From assembly GCA_910575255.1 (NCBI GenBank), contig CAJTEM010000010.1:90197-154196 (forward strand): 64,000 bases of DNA. Direction: 5' to 3'. The translations under genes and the position numbers were made by a program. The notes under the pieces are model-generated. The model saw only the letters and a program-made list of their open reading frames with translations, was not told the DNA's origin and did no database searches. Of the stretch, positions 16,620 through 25,279 are shown in pieces (positions within the stretch are counted from its first letter, which is position 1; the number at the start of each line of letters is the position of its first letter). The stretch is from Lachnospiraceae bacterium (GTDB lineage Bacteria > Bacillota > Clostridia > Lachnospirales > Lachnospiraceae).

Positions 16620-16639
16620 TCAGACGTTAAATCGGAACA
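16620..16639. other. attR of the integrative element, within the ychF 3' end
   Basis: TCAGACGTTAAATCGGAACA. On the minus strand it reads the final ychF codons (FRFNV) and the stop. It matches 8533-8552 in 19 of 20 positions, so insertion leaves the ychF product intact. Confidence 0.88.
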
Positions 16640-17717
16640 GGATCACATCTCCGTCTTTGACTACATAATCCTTGCCCTCCAGTCCGACCAGTCCCTTTTC
16701 CTTGGCTTTGGCGTAAGTGCCGCAGTCTAATAAGTTCTGATAGTTGACTACCTCGGCGCGGATAAAGCCTCGTTCAAAATCGGAGTGGATCTTACCGGCA
16801 GCCTGAGGCGCTTTGGTTCCTACGCGGATGGTCCAGGCACGTGTCTCATCCTCCCCTGAGGTCAGAAAGCTGATCAGTCCTAATAGCTCGTAGCTGGCGG
16901 CAATCAGCTTGTCCAATCCGGATTCCGAGAGTCCCAGCGCTTCCAGATATTCCTGTTTTTCATCGTCGTCCAGCTCAGCGATCTCCTGTTCGATCTGGGC
17001 GCTGATGACAAAAACGCCGGAACCGGTCTGACGTGCTGTCTCACGGACGGCAGCTACATGGGGATTGGAGGCGCCGTCGTCAGCTAAATCTTCCTCGCTG
17101 ACATTGGCGGCGAAGATCACGGGCTTGCAGGTGAGCAGGTTTAAAGAGCGGACGAAGGCCATCAGATCCTCATCCTCGTTTTCATAGGTGCAGGCTGGCC
17201 TGCCTTCCTCCAGCACAGCCTGAAGTTCCTTTAATACCGTGAGTTCCTTAGCTAGGGATTTGTCATTGTTGGCGGAACGGGAGGTCTTGGCGATCCGGCG
17301 TTCCAGGATCTCCAGATCGGAAAAAATCAGTTCGAGATTGATCGTCTCGATATCCCGGACCGGATCCACACTTCCCTCCACATGGATGACATTGGGATCT
17401 TCAAAGCAGCGCACCACATGTACTACGGCATCGACCTCGCGGATATTGGCCAGGAACTGGTTCCCCAGGCCTTCTCCTTTAGAGGCGCCCTTTACCAGCC
17501 CGGCAATATCGACAAATTCAATTACGGCAGGGGTGACTTTTTTCGAGTGATACAAATCTCCGAGTAGCTTCAGCCGGTGGTCCGGCACGGCCACCACCCC
17601 TACATTCGGATCAATCGTACAGAACGGATAATTGGCTGACTCGGCTCCGGCCTTAGTCAGTGAGTTAAAAAGGGTGCTCTTACCTACATTTGGCAGGCCC
17701 ACAATTCCTAGTTTCAT
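16620..17717 (-). CDS. ychF: YchF/OLA1 family ribosome-binding ATPase
   Basis: 365 residues, the family's usual length. P-loop GLPNVGKST at residues 6-14, the [10 protein letters not shown] segment, [17 protein letters not shown] (G3) and the TGS C-terminal region ending [10 protein letters not shown]. YchF binds ATP rather than GTP and associates with ribosomes; it affects stress responses and translation. Start ATG 17717 follows GGAAGGAAAG; the frame is open about 50 codons further, but without a ribosome site or homology. Its last five codons are the attachment site of the neighbouring element. It is divergent from lgt. Confidence 0.96.
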   Translation of the reverse strand: MKLGIVGLPNVGKSTLFNSLTKAGAESANYPFCTIDPNVGVVAVPDHRLKLLGDLYHSKKVTPAVIEFVDIAGLVKGASKGEGLGNQFLANIREVDAVVHVVRCFEDPNVIHVEGSVDPVRDIETINLELIFSDLEILERRIAKTSRSANNDKSLAKELTVLKELQAVLEEGRPACTYENEDEDLMAFVRSLNLLTCKPVIFAANVSEEDLADDGASNPHVAAVRETARQTGSGVFVISAQIEQEIAELDDDEKQEYLEALGLSESGLDKLIAASYELLGLISFLTSGEDETRAWTIRVGTKAPQAAGKIHSDFERGFIRAEVVNYQNLLDCGTYAKAKEKGLVGLEGKDYVVKDGDVILFRFNV

Positions 17718-17913
17718 ATGTCTTTCCTTCCTTAATTCTGGTTTTAGCGGTAAAAATTGCTTGATTTTTTGATCAATTAATTGTAGCATAGAATCGAAAT
17801 AATGAAAACCCCAAATATTCCGGAATCGACGGGAGAGCTTCACGGAGATGTAACAGTTTACGGGCAATGTCGAACCATGGCAGACAATGAAGAAATCTGT
17901 CGTCCGATAATGT

Positions 17914-17942
17914 TTGATTTTCGTGTATTTTGGCGGTAAAAT
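17914..17942 (+). promoter_or_regulatory. Promoter of lgt
   Basis: TTGATT (17914-17919) and TAAAAT (17937-17942) with a 17-bp spacer, 29 bp before the lgt start. The ychF-lgt divergent gap (17718-17971) also holds a minus-strand TACAAT near 17783-17788 that may serve ychF. Nothing else is seen there. Confidence 0.6.
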
Positions 17943-17971
17943 AGAGAAAACATCGAAAGGAGAGATCGGAA

Positions 17972-18847
17972 ATGAATGGAGCGGATATCAGTTTTGTACA
18001 TCTGGGAATTGCGATACAAAATCTGAAGAATGACCTTTACATTTTCGGATTTCGTATCGCTTTTTACGGAATTATTATCGGCCTGGGGATGCTGGCTGGT
18101 ATCTGGATAGCACAATCAGATGCGAAAAGAAGAGGACAGGATCCGGAATGGTATCTGGACTTTGCGTTATACGGTATTATATTCGCAATTATAGGAGCCA
18201 GATGCTATTATGTGATTTTCCAGTGGGATAATTATAAGAATAATCTGCTGCAGATTTTCAATCTGCGCGCCGGCGGGCTGGCAATCTACGGGGGAGTGAT
18301 TGCAGCGATATTGACGCTGATCGTATTTACCCGAATTCGGAAACTTTCCTTTTTTTCCATGGCAGACAGTGGAGTGTTGGGGCTGGTGACGGGCCAGATT
18401 ATCGGCAGATGGGGGAACTTCTTCAACTGCGAAGCATTTGGCGGCTACACGGACAGCCTCTTTGCTATGCGGATAAAACTGTCTCTGGTGAATGATGGGA
18501 TGCTTACGCAGGAAGTCCTGAACCACCGGATCGTGGAGAACGGAGTTGAATTTATCCAGGTGCACCCCACATTCCTTTATGAGTCTATGTGGAATCTGGG
18601 GCTGCTCCTTTTTATGCTCTGGTATCGTTATCGAAAGAAGTTTGATGGTGAAATGCTGTGGATTTATCTGTTTGGCTACGGATTGGGAAGATTTTGGATT
18701 GAAGGTCTGCGAACGGATCAGCTGATTCTATTCCATACCGGAATTGCCGTGTCGCAGGCGTTGTCACTGATATTGGCCTTGTCTGCGGCCGTTGTCTGGT
18801 TGTATCGGCATCGGCAGGAAAGGCAGAAAACAAAAGGAGAAGTATAA
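17972..18847 (+). CDS. lgt: Prolipoprotein diacylglyceryl transferase
   Basis: Transfers diacylglycerol from phosphatidylglycerol to the lipobox cysteine of prolipoproteins at the outer face of the plasma membrane. 291 residues with about seven membrane segments. Signature stretches are the RAGGLAIYGG loop, GQIIGRWGNFFNCEAFGG (the Lgt signature with the essential Arg/Asn region), HPTFLYESMWNL and GLGRFWIEGLRTDQL. ATG 17972 follows GAAAGGAGA. It would process the many lipoproteins in this window (44K, 47K and 59K binding proteins and the element lipoprotein). The small Spo0E-like gene starts 1 bp after its stop. Confidence 0.94.
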   Translation: MNGADISFVHLGIAIQNLKNDLYIFGFRIAFYGIIIGLGMLAGIWIAQSDAKRRGQDPEWYLDFALYGIIFAIIGARCYYVIFQWDNYKNNLLQIFNLRAGGLAIYGGVIAAILTLIVFTRIRKLSFFSMADSGVLGLVTGQIIGRWGNFFNCEAFGGYTDSLFAMRIKLSLVNDGMLTQEVLNHRIVENGVEFIQVHPTFLYESMWNLGLLLFMLWYRYRKKFDGEMLWIYLFGYGLGRFWIEGLRTDQLILFHTGIAVSQALSLILALSAAVVWLYRHRQERQKTKGEV

Positions 18848-18848
18848 A

Positions 18849-19004
18849 ATGAAGATTGCAAAGGAAGATCTGGTAAGAGACATAGAGCGGGCGAGGGAAC
18901 GTCTGGACAGCAGTATTGAGAAGAATGAGGATTATGAAGCGATCTATCAGAACAGCGTAGATCTGGACCGTTTGATTGAACAATATATTGCGTCCGGGTT
19001 CTGA
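18849..19004 (+). CDS. Spo0E-like sporulation regulatory peptide
   Basis: 51 residues from ATG 18849 (AAAAGGAGAAGTATAAA before it). The pattern is a helical hairpin with the Spo0E-family signature SVDLDRLIEQYI (S-x-x-LD-x-LI-x-x-Y). Spo0E proteins dephosphorylate Spo0A-P and delay sporulation; the aspartate of the signature is the key residue. It is cotranscribed with lgt and followed by a terminator. The family is easily missed because of its size; the motif match makes me fairly confident. Confidence 0.75.
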   Translation: MKIAKEDLVRDIERARERLDSSIEKNEDYEAIYQNSVDLDRLIEQYIASGF

Positions 19005-19024
19005 ATCAAAAGTACATATTGAGG

Positions 19025-19056
19025 CAGCTGACAAAATGGTCAGCTGTCTTTTTTTT
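19025..19056 (+). terminator. Terminator after lgt-spo0E
   Basis: CAGCTGAC (19025-19032) pairs with GTCAGCTG (19039-19046) around a 6-nt loop, followed by TCTTTTTTTT. It separates this pair from the dcw cluster. Confidence 0.93.
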
Positions 19057-19066
19057 GAAAAAATCC

Positions 19067-19095
19067 TTGCTATTTTCCTGTATTTGTACTAGAAT
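19067..19095 (+). promoter_or_regulatory. Promoter of the dcw cluster
   Basis: TTGCTA (19067-19072) and TAGAAT (19090-19095) with a 17-bp spacer. Transcription would begin near 19102, just at the first of the phased MraZ-type boxes. Confidence 0.75.
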
Positions 19096-19103
19096 AAAAC
19101 TAC

Positions 19104-19150
19104 AAGTGGTGGAAAGTGGTATAAAGTGGCGGGAAATGGTAACAAGGTGG
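19104..19150 (+). promoter_or_regulatory. MraZ operator: five 10-bp-phased AAGTGG-type boxes
   Basis: AAGTGG at 19104, 19114 and 19124, AAATGG at 19134 and AAGGTGG at 19144, each exactly 10 bp apart. MraZ proteins bind direct repeats of this kind (TGG or AAAGTG cores with decamer spacing) between the promoter and mraZ and repress the dcw operon. Five in-phase boxes on one helical face suit a ring-shaped MraZ oligomer. Confidence 0.8.
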
Positions 19151-19175
19151 TTTAATAGGGCAATGGGTGATTGTT

Positions 19176-19601
19176 ATGTTCATGGGAGAATATAATCACA
19201 CAGTGGATGCGAAGGGGCGATTGATCGTTCCTTCCAAATTCAGGGAGCAGCTCGGAGAGGAATTCGTGGTTACGAAGGGTCTTGACGGCTGTCTGTTTGT
19301 GTATGAGAACACAGAGTGGAAAGCCCTGGAAGAAAAACTGCATGCCCTTCCCCTCACCAATGCCAATGCCAGAAAGTTTTCTCGTTTTTTTCTGGCAGGC
19401 GCTACCACCTGTGAAGTAGACAAGCAGGGACGGATTCTGCTGCCGGCCGTACTGCGTGATTTTGCCGGTATCGACAAGGACGCAGTACTGGTAGGAGTGG
19501 GGAGCCGGATTGAGATCTGGAGCAAGGATGCCTGGAACCAGTCCAATACCTATGATGATATGGAAGAAATCGCAGAGAATATGGAAGGTCTTGGCATATG
19601 A
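19176..19601 (+). CDS. mraZ: Transcriptional regulator MraZ
   Basis: 141 residues with two AbrB-like swapped-hairpin halves: [20 protein letters not shown] at the start and the second [14 protein letters not shown] near residue 85. The DxKGR and DxxGR motifs are the DNA contact loops. MraZ autorepresses the dcw cluster. ATG 19176 has GGGTGA 5 nt upstream; a GTG at 19167 is also in frame. The stop overlaps the rsmH start by 4 bp (ATGA). Confidence 0.95.
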   Translation: MFMGEYNHTVDAKGRLIVPSKFREQLGEEFVVTKGLDGCLFVYENTEWKALEEKLHALPLTNANARKFSRFFLAGATTCEVDKQGRILLPAVLRDFAGIDKDAVLVGVGSRIEIWSKDAWNQSNTYDDMEEIAENMEGLGI

Positions 19602-20539
19602 CATTTGCACACAAGTCGGTCCTGTTAAAAGAGACCATTGACAGTTTAAGAATTCAGCCGGACGGTATTTATGTGGATGGCACCCTGGGAGGCGGAGGTC
19701 ATGCACGGGAGGTCTTGAAGCGATTAAACAAAGGCCGTCTGATCGGAATCGACCAGGATGCGGATGCGATTCTGGCCGCTTCTGAAAAACTGGCTGGATT
19801 TGGAGAACAGGCGGTTATGATACGAAGCAATTATGAAGATATGGGCGAGGTGCTGGATTCTATGGGAATCGGCCTGGTAGACGGGATCTATCTGGATCTG
19901 GGCGTGTCCTCCTACCAGCTGGATACGGCAGAGCGCGGTTTTACCTACCGGGAGGCTTCAGCGCCTCTGGATATGCGCATGGATCAGCGCAGCGAGCGGA
20001 CGGCAGCCGATCTGGTGAATACCTGCAAGGAGGAAGAACTGAGCCGGATCCTCTGGGAATATGGCGAAGAAAGATATTCCCGTCGGATCGCTGCCAATAT
20101 CGTAAAAGCCAGACAGATAAAACCGCTTGAGACTGCCGGGGAGCTGGTGGCCCTGATCCGGGCATCGATTCCTGGAAAGCTGCAGGCTTCAGGCGGGCAC
20201 CCGGCCAAACGAACGTTCCAGGCATTGCGGATAGAACTGAATCAGGAGCTTGCCGTGCTGGATCATTCCATCGATCGGATGATCGATCGGTTAAGTCCGG
20301 GAGGAAGACTAAGCATTATCACCTTTCACTCCCTGGAAGACCGGATTGTCAAGAATCGCTTTCGGGAGAATGAAAAGCCGTGTCATTGTCCGCCGGAGTT
20401 TCCGGTATGTGTATGCGGCAAGATCAGTAAGGGCCGGGTTGTGACGCACAAGCCGATCCTGCCGACTCCGGAAGAGATTCGGGAGAATCCACGTGCGAAG
20501 AGTGCGAAGCTGAGAGTGTTTGAGCGTAACGGTTCTTAA
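19598..20539 (+). CDS. rsmH: 16S rRNA (cytosine(1402)-N4)-methyltransferase
   Basis: SAM-dependent N4-methylation of C1402 in the 16S rRNA decoding centre. 313 residues; [13 protein letters not shown] at the start, SAM loop [62 protein letters not shown], and the end [12 protein letters not shown], all hallmarks of RsmH (MraW). It overlaps mraZ by 4 bp, so it is translationally coupled, in the normal dcw position. Confidence 0.97.
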   Translation: MTFAHKSVLLKETIDSLRIQPDGIYVDGTLGGGGHAREVLKRLNKGRLIGIDQDADAILAASEKLAGFGEQAVMIRSNYEDMGEVLDSMGIGLVDGIYLDLGVSSYQLDTAERGFTYREASAPLDMRMDQRSERTAADLVNTCKEEELSRILWEYGEERYSRRIAANIVKARQIKPLETAGELVALIRASIPGKLQASGGHPAKRTFQALRIELNQELAVLDHSIDRMIDRLSPGGRLSIITFHSLEDRIVKNRFRENEKPCHCPPEFPVCVCGKISKGRVVTHKPILPTPEEIRENPRAKSAKLRVFERNGS

Positions 20540-20645
20540 GAAAAACAGGCCGGGGCTCCGGCAGAAAGGATACAAAGAACAGGGAGAAAAGAAAAAATAC
20601 ATTACAGGAAAAGCAGGCGCAGAGATCAAAGAGGGGAGGATGAAA

Positions 20646-21128
20646 ATGGCGGCAGGAAGAGGAACTTCGACGCATTATCCAGAGTATATCCATGGGAATA
20701 CGGCGAGAGTGATGGAACCGGTAAGGAAGGAAAAAAAGCATCAGCAGAAGCCGGTCCGCCGCAAGGTGGTAAGCTATACTGTCTGGCGGAATCAGGAGAA
20801 GGCGCTGCACATGAACCTTCCCTATGTCATTCTGTTTACGGTTGCGGCATTCTGTGTTCTTGCCATCTGTGTCAACTATCTGCAGATTCAGTCCACGATC
20901 AGTGCCAGGCTTGCTCATATTGAACAGCTGGAGAAAAGCGTGGAGCAGATGAAGGCGGAGAATGATGCAACAGAGACTCGGATCAATACCAGCGTGGATC
21001 TGGATTACATATATAAAGTAGCTACGGAAGAGCTTGGCATGGTGTATGCGAATCGGAATCAGGTACTTTTATATGATAAGACAGAAAGCGAGTATGTAAG
21101 ACAGTATGAGGACATCCCAACACAATAG
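20646..21128 (+). CDS. ftsL: FtsL-like cell division protein
   Basis: 160 residues. A basic cytoplasmic N-terminus (about 1-55), one membrane helix (YVILFTVAAFCVLAICVNYL) and an extracytoplasmic coiled coil (LAHIEQLEKSVEQMKAENDA) ending in a short conserved-looking region, ATEELGMVYANRNQV. This is the FtsL/DivIC bitopic layout, and it sits in the ftsL position between rsmH and a PBP. ATG 20646 has GGGGAGG 7 nt upstream; an ATG at 20640 touches the ribosome site. FtsL-like proteins are poorly conserved in sequence, so the call rests on architecture and context. Confidence 0.8.
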   Translation: MAAGRGTSTHYPEYIHGNTARVMEPVRKEKKHQQKPVRRKVVSYTVWRNQEKALHMNLPYVILFTVAAFCVLAICVNYLQIQSTISARLAHIEQLEKSVEQMKAENDATETRINTSVDLDYIYKVATEELGMVYANRNQVLLYDKTESEYVRQYEDIPTQ

Positions 21129-23325
21129 TTCCCATGGGAAGAGCAGCAAGAAACGCACTTCTACAAAAAATCTGCAGAAAGGGCTGGCGATTGCGGTTAT
21201 CGTGATTACGCTGGCTTTATTTGCCCTGATTTATATTCTTTACAGCATTATTCAGGAGAATCAGGACAGCTACAATCAGATTGTATTGTCACAGCAGAAT
21301 TACGAGAGCCGGACGATTCCTTATCGAAGGGGGGATATTTTAGACCGTAACAATACCTATCTGGCTACCACCCAGAAGGTCTATAATCTGATCCTGGATC
21401 CGCAGCAGATTCTGCTGGATGAAGAGAACTATCTGGAGACATCCGTATCGGCGCTGGTAAGCGTGTTCGGCTATGATGCCAGTGAATTGCGGACATTGAT
21501 CCACGAGAATCCTTCCAAACAATATATCCGCTATAAGCGTCAGCTTTCCTATGAGCAGAAGGAGGCTTTTGAGAATCTGAAGGAGGAGACCAACAAAAAG
21601 AATGCTTCCCAGAACTCAAAGGCGCGTGTCCGGGGGGTATGGTTTGAGGAGGAGTACAAAAGGATCTATCCCTACAATTCCACGGGGGCCAGCATCATCG
21701 GGTTTGTCAATGGCGACGGTATGGATGGGGCAATCGGGATTGAGCGTTCCTACAATGAAGAGCTGACTGGAATCAACGGACGGGAGTACGGATATCTGAA
21801 TGATGATTCGAATCTGGAACGGGTGATAAAATCAGCTACCAACGGCAACACGATTGTGACTACCATTGATCTGAAGGTTCAGGATGTGGTGGAGAAGAAC
21901 ATCCGGCAATGGCAGAATGAGACTGGCTCAGAGCATATCGGCGTGGTGGTGATGAATCCGAATAACGGAGAAGTTCTGGCCATGGCCAGTGAACGGGAAT
22001 TTGACCTGAACAATCCCAGAGATCTCAAGGGGAAATTTACGGAGGAAGAGCTTTGGGACTTTGGACTGAAGGAGGCAAGGGATACCTATAATCGCAAGCA
22101 TAAGGAGGAGGAGCCGATCAGCCTGGAACAGGTGACGGAACATTTCTCAGATGAGGATATCCGTTCCTACGGGCAGCAGGTAGCATGGAATCAGAACTGG
22201 CGGAATTACTGTATCAGTGACACCTATGAACCAGGATCACCGCAGAAGATTTTTACCGTGGCTGCAGCCATGGAGGAGGGAGTCATCAACGGCACGGAGT
22301 CCTTTCTGTGTGACGGATACCAGGAAGTGGGAGGCTGGCCGATCGCCTGTGTGAAGACCAGCGGCCATGGCAATCTGACCGTAACCGAGTCACTGATGCA
22401 GTCCTGCAACGATTGTATGATGCAGATTGCCGCCATGACCGGAAAGGTCCGCTTCAGCAAATATCAGAAGATGTTTGGATTCGGATCCCGGACAGGTATT
22501 GATCTTCCGGGTGAGGCGGATGCCAAATCGCTGGTGTACGATGAGAACAATATGGATGCGGCTTCCCTGGCAACCAATTCCTTTGGGCAGAATTATAACT
22601 GTACTATGATTCAGATGGCTGCTGCTTATTGCTCTGTAATCAATGGCGGCTCCTATTATGAGCCCCATATCGTCCGGCAGATCTTGAATGAACAGGGGGC
22701 GGTTGTGAAACGAATCGACCCAAAGTTGGTGAGGGAGACGGTGTCGGAAAGCACGGCGGCCTTTATCCGCGAGGCATTGTTTCGCACCGTATCAGAGGGA
22801 ACCGGTAAGGCCGCGGCAGTAGAGGGCTATGAGATTGCGGGAAAAACAGGAACGGGCGAGAAATATCCGCGGGGAAATAACAATTATCTCGTATCCTTCT
22901 GTGGTTTTGCTCCGGCGTCGGATCCTCAGGTGCTGGTTTATGTTACCATTGATGAACCGCATGTGGAGGACCAGCCGCACAGCTCCTATGCCAGCGGTGT
23001 GTTCCAGAAGATCATGACGGAGATTCTTCCTTATTTGAATATTTTTCCGATTACGGATCCGGAGACAGATCTGGAGACTTTTGGCAGTGTTTTGCCAGAA
23101 CGGGAAGGAATTACAGACAATACGGCGTTACCGGAGCCGGAGGAAACCAAAGTATACGAGACGGACGAATTCATAGAGCCGGGGGCAAGAGAGGGAGCAG
23201 GAGTACCGGCTCAGCTTCCCGGAGGGATACCGGAAGAAAGCAGCGAGGCGGAGGAAGAAGAGCTGTCATCCGGGGCAGAAGAGACTGCTGAAACGGAAGA
23301 GGCGGAAACAGAGACATCCGGCTGA
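21106..23325 (+). CDS. Class B penicillin-binding protein with acidic C-terminal tail
   Basis: 739 residues. A single N-terminal membrane segment (about 26-48), a dimerisation region (RRGDILDRNNTYLATT near 75), and a transpeptidase domain with SPQK at 378-381, SCN near 430 and KTG at 580-582. It is a D,D-transpeptidase that crosslinks septal peptidoglycan, in the pbpB/ftsI position. The active-site tetrad is SPQK where most relatives have STFK or SVFK; the catalytic Ser and Lys are kept. After the transpeptidase domain is a tail of about 85 residues very rich in Glu, without PASTA repeats. The gene overlaps ftsL by 23 bp and has a weak ribosome site, suggesting coupled translation. Confidence 0.9.
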   Translation: MRTSQHNSSHGKSSKKRTSTKNLQKGLAIAVIVITLALFALIYILYSIIQENQDSYNQIVLSQQNYESRTIPYRRGDILDRNNTYLATTQKVYNLILDPQQILLDEENYLETSVSALVSVFGYDASELRTLIHENPSKQYIRYKRQLSYEQKEAFENLKEETNKKNASQNSKARVRGVWFEEEYKRIYPYNSTGASIIGFVNGDGMDGAIGIERSYNEELTGINGREYGYLNDDSNLERVIKSATNGNTIVTTIDLKVQDVVEKNIRQWQNETGSEHIGVVVMNPNNGEVLAMASEREFDLNNPRDLKGKFTEEELWDFGLKEARDTYNRKHKEEEPISLEQVTEHFSDEDIRSYGQQVAWNQNWRNYCISDTYEPGSPQKIFTVAAAMEEGVINGTESFLCDGYQEVGGWPIACVKTSGHGNLTVTESLMQSCNDCMMQIAAMTGKVRFSKYQKMFGFGSRTGIDLPGEADAKSLVYDENNMDAASLATNSFGQNYNCTMIQMAAAYCSVINGGSYYEPHIVRQILNEQGAVVKRIDPKLVRETVSESTAAFIREALFRTVSEGTGKAAAVEGYEIAGKTGTGEKYPRGNNNYLVSFCGFAPASDPQVLVYVTIDEPHVEDQPHSSYASGVFQKIMTEILPYLNIFPITDPETDLETFGSVLPEREGITDNTALPEPEETKVYETDEFIEPGAREGAGVPAQLPGGIPEESSEAEEEELSSGAEETAETEEAETETSG

Positions 23326-23333
23326 CAGCAGGG

Positions 23334-23367
23334 AAAGGCAGGGAGTGCACGGCACAGCCCTGCCTTT
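23334..23367 (+). terminator. Weak terminator or attenuator between the two PBP genes
   Basis: AAAGGCAGGG (23334-23343) pairs with CCCTGCCTTT (23358-23367), followed by TAT rather than a long T-tract. It would reduce rather than end read-through into the second PBP gene, which lies behind its own 80-bp leader. Confidence 0.6.
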
Positions 23368-23447
23368 TATGCGCGGCGGATAAGGGAAAAGTTCTAAATG
23401 CAGGTTTCGTTCATATATTGTATGGATAAGCGGAATTGGAGGGGACG

Positions 23448-25205
23448 ATGGGTTCAAACCAGACTCAGCACCGCCGGAAGCTGACGCTTTTGTGCTTTTT
23501 GCTTCTGGTAGCCATGGCAGGGCTTATGGTTCGGCTTGGCTATCTGATGCTGTGCTGTTCCGAGCATTACAGCCAGATGGCAGAAGATCTGCACGAACGG
23601 GAGCGAACTATTAAAGCGGCCCGTGGCCGGATTCTGGATGCCAAGGGGGTTGTGATTGCCACAAATCGGACTGTGTGTACCATTTCCGTAATCTATAATC
23701 AGGTGAAGGAAAGGGAACAGGTGATTGAGGTTCTTTGCAGAGAACTTGGGCTGGAGGAGGAAGGGGTTCGCAAAAAGGTAGAGAAGCGCAGTTCCCGTGA
23801 AATCATACGCACGAACGTAGACAAGGAAACCGGTGATCGGATCCGGGACTATCACCTGGCAGGGGTGAAGGTGGATGAGGACTATAAGCGATATTATCCT
23901 TTTGACTCTCTGGCATCTAAGGTTCTGGGATTTACCGGAGGGGACAATCAGGGGATCATTGGTCTGGAGGTAGTCTACGAGGATTACTTAAAGGGAATCA
24001 ATGGCAGGATTCTGACCACCACGGATGCCGCAGGAGTGGAGGTCGAGAATACCTTTGAGGACCGGGTGGAACCGATTGCGGGAAATGATCTTCATGTCAG
24101 TCTGGATATCAATATTCAGCAATATGCGGAACAGGCAGCTTACGAGACTCTGGAGAAAAAGGGAGCCAGGCGGGTATCGGTTATCGTGATGAATCCTCAG
24201 AACGGAGAGATTCTGGCAATGGTAAATGCACCGGAATTTAATTTAAACGACCCATTCACCCTGAATACAGAAGTGCCTGCAGGCATTTCTGCTAAGGAAA
24301 AACAGGAGCTTTTGAACCAGATGTGGAGAAATCCAAGCATCAATGACACGTATGAGCCGGGCTCTACTTTTAAGATCATCACAGCGGCTGCCGGGCTGGA
24401 GGCCGGAGTGGTCAGGCTGGAGGATTCCTTTTCCTGTCCGGGTTTCCGGATCGTGGAGGATCGGAAGATCCGCTGTCACAAGATCGGAGGACATGGCGCG
24501 GAGACCTTTCTGCAGGGAGCCATGAATTCCTGCAATCCGGTATTCATCGATGTCGGACAGCGGCTGGGGGTGGATCTGTACTATCGCTATTTTGAACAGT
24601 TCGGATTAAAGAAAAAGACCGGAATCGACCTGCCGGGAGAAGCAGGCACCATCATGCACAAGAAGGAAAATATGGGTCTGGTGGAGCTGGCCACAGTATC
24701 CTTTGGTCAGTCCTTTCAGATTACGCCGATTCAACTGATCACTACAGCGGCTTCGATTGTGAACGGAGGAAACCGGGTGACACCACATCTGGGAGTCAGT
24801 GTGTCGGACAGGGAGGGAACGCGGATTCACAGGTTTTCTTATCCGGTGGGAGAGCGTATCCTGTCGGAGGAGACCAGTGCTGCCATGCGCTACGTGTTGG
24901 AACAGGTGGTGGCAGAGGGCAGCGGGAAGAGAGCAGCGCTGGCAGGATTTCGGATCGGCGGGAAGACTGCCACCTCGGAAAAGCTGCCACGGAGCCTGAA
25001 GAAATACATCTCTTCTTTTGTGGGATTTGCTCCGGCTGACAATCCTCAGGTCATTGCGTTGATTACCATAGACGAGCCTCAGGGAATCTATTATGGTGGT
25101 ACGATTGCAGCTCCGGTAATCGCAGATATTTTTAAGAATATTTTGCCGTATTTGGGAATTGAGGAAGACAAGGAAGAATCTGTTGTAAGGGAATCTAATC
25201 AATAG
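23448..25205 (+). CDS. Class B penicillin-binding protein, SpoVD/FtsI type
   Basis: 585 residues. Membrane anchor (about 12-33), ARGRILDAKGVVIATN, transpeptidase motifs STFK at 306-309, SCN near 353 and KTA at 506-508 (a common variant of KTG). No PASTA repeats. In Bacillus the second class B PBP gene of the cluster is the sporulation enzyme SpoVD, needed for cortex; here either of the two could serve division, so I leave the symbol open. ATG 23448 has GGAGGGG upstream; a TTG at 23436 is in frame but poorer. A hairpin separates it from the previous gene, and a new promoter lies directly after its stop. Confidence 0.88.
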   Translation: MGSNQTQHRRKLTLLCFLLLVAMAGLMVRLGYLMLCCSEHYSQMAEDLHERERTIKAARGRILDAKGVVIATNRTVCTISVIYNQVKEREQVIEVLCRELGLEEEGVRKKVEKRSSREIIRTNVDKETGDRIRDYHLAGVKVDEDYKRYYPFDSLASKVLGFTGGDNQGIIGLEVVYEDYLKGINGRILTTTDAAGVEVENTFEDRVEPIAGNDLHVSLDINIQQYAEQAAYETLEKKGARRVSVIVMNPQNGEILAMVNAPEFNLNDPFTLNTEVPAGISAKEKQELLNQMWRNPSINDTYEPGSTFKIITAAAGLEAGVVRLEDSFSCPGFRIVEDRKIRCHKIGGHGAETFLQGAMNSCNPVFIDVGQRLGVDLYYRYFEQFGLKKKTGIDLPGEAGTIMHKKENMGLVELATVSFGQSFQITPIQLITTAASIVNGGNRVTPHLGVSVSDREGTRIHRFSYPVGERILSEETSAAMRYVLEQVVAEGSGKRAALAGFRIGGKTATSEKLPRSLKKYISSFVGFAPADNPQVIALITIDEPQGIYYGGTIAAPVIADIFKNILPYLGIEEDKEESVVRESNQ

Positions 25206-25234
25206 TTGATTATTCTGCCAAAAAGACGTATACT
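25206..25234 (+). promoter_or_regulatory. Internal promoter before mraY
   Basis: TTGATT (25206-25211) and TATACT (25229-25234), 17-bp spacer, starting immediately after the stop of the preceding PBP gene and 45 bp before mraY. It would let the wall-precursor genes run independently of the MraZ-controlled promoter. Confidence 0.72.
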
Positions 25235-25279
25235 ATGGAGAGTGAAAAACAAAAGATACATAATAGTTAGGAGTGCAGC

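Larger units (their letters stand above)
8533..16639. mobile_element. Integrative element of about 8.1 kb inserted at the 3' end of ychF
   Basis: The region is bounded by near-identical 20-bp direct repeats (8533-8552 and 16620-16639), the second being the last codons of ychF. It is visibly richer in A+T than the flanks. It carries a tyrosine integrase at the ychF end, an excisionase-like gene, a rolling-circle-type Rep, two XRE regulators and cargo genes. I see no conjugation (type IV secretion) genes or classical relaxase, so it would be mobilisable or cis-replicating rather than self-transmissible, unless Rep serves as relaxase. Core-repeat and integrase-arm positions support site-specific insertion. 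Confidence 0.88.

Noticed and set aside
8533..16639. Prophage or full conjugative element
   Set aside because: No capsid, terminase, portal, lysis, type IV secretion or coupling-protein genes are present; only integration, replication, regulation and cargo genes are seen.
23395..23425. Sigma-E type promoter before the second PBP gene
   Set aside because: A CATATATTGT resembles a sigma-E -10, but no matching -35 is found at the right distance, so I do not call it.
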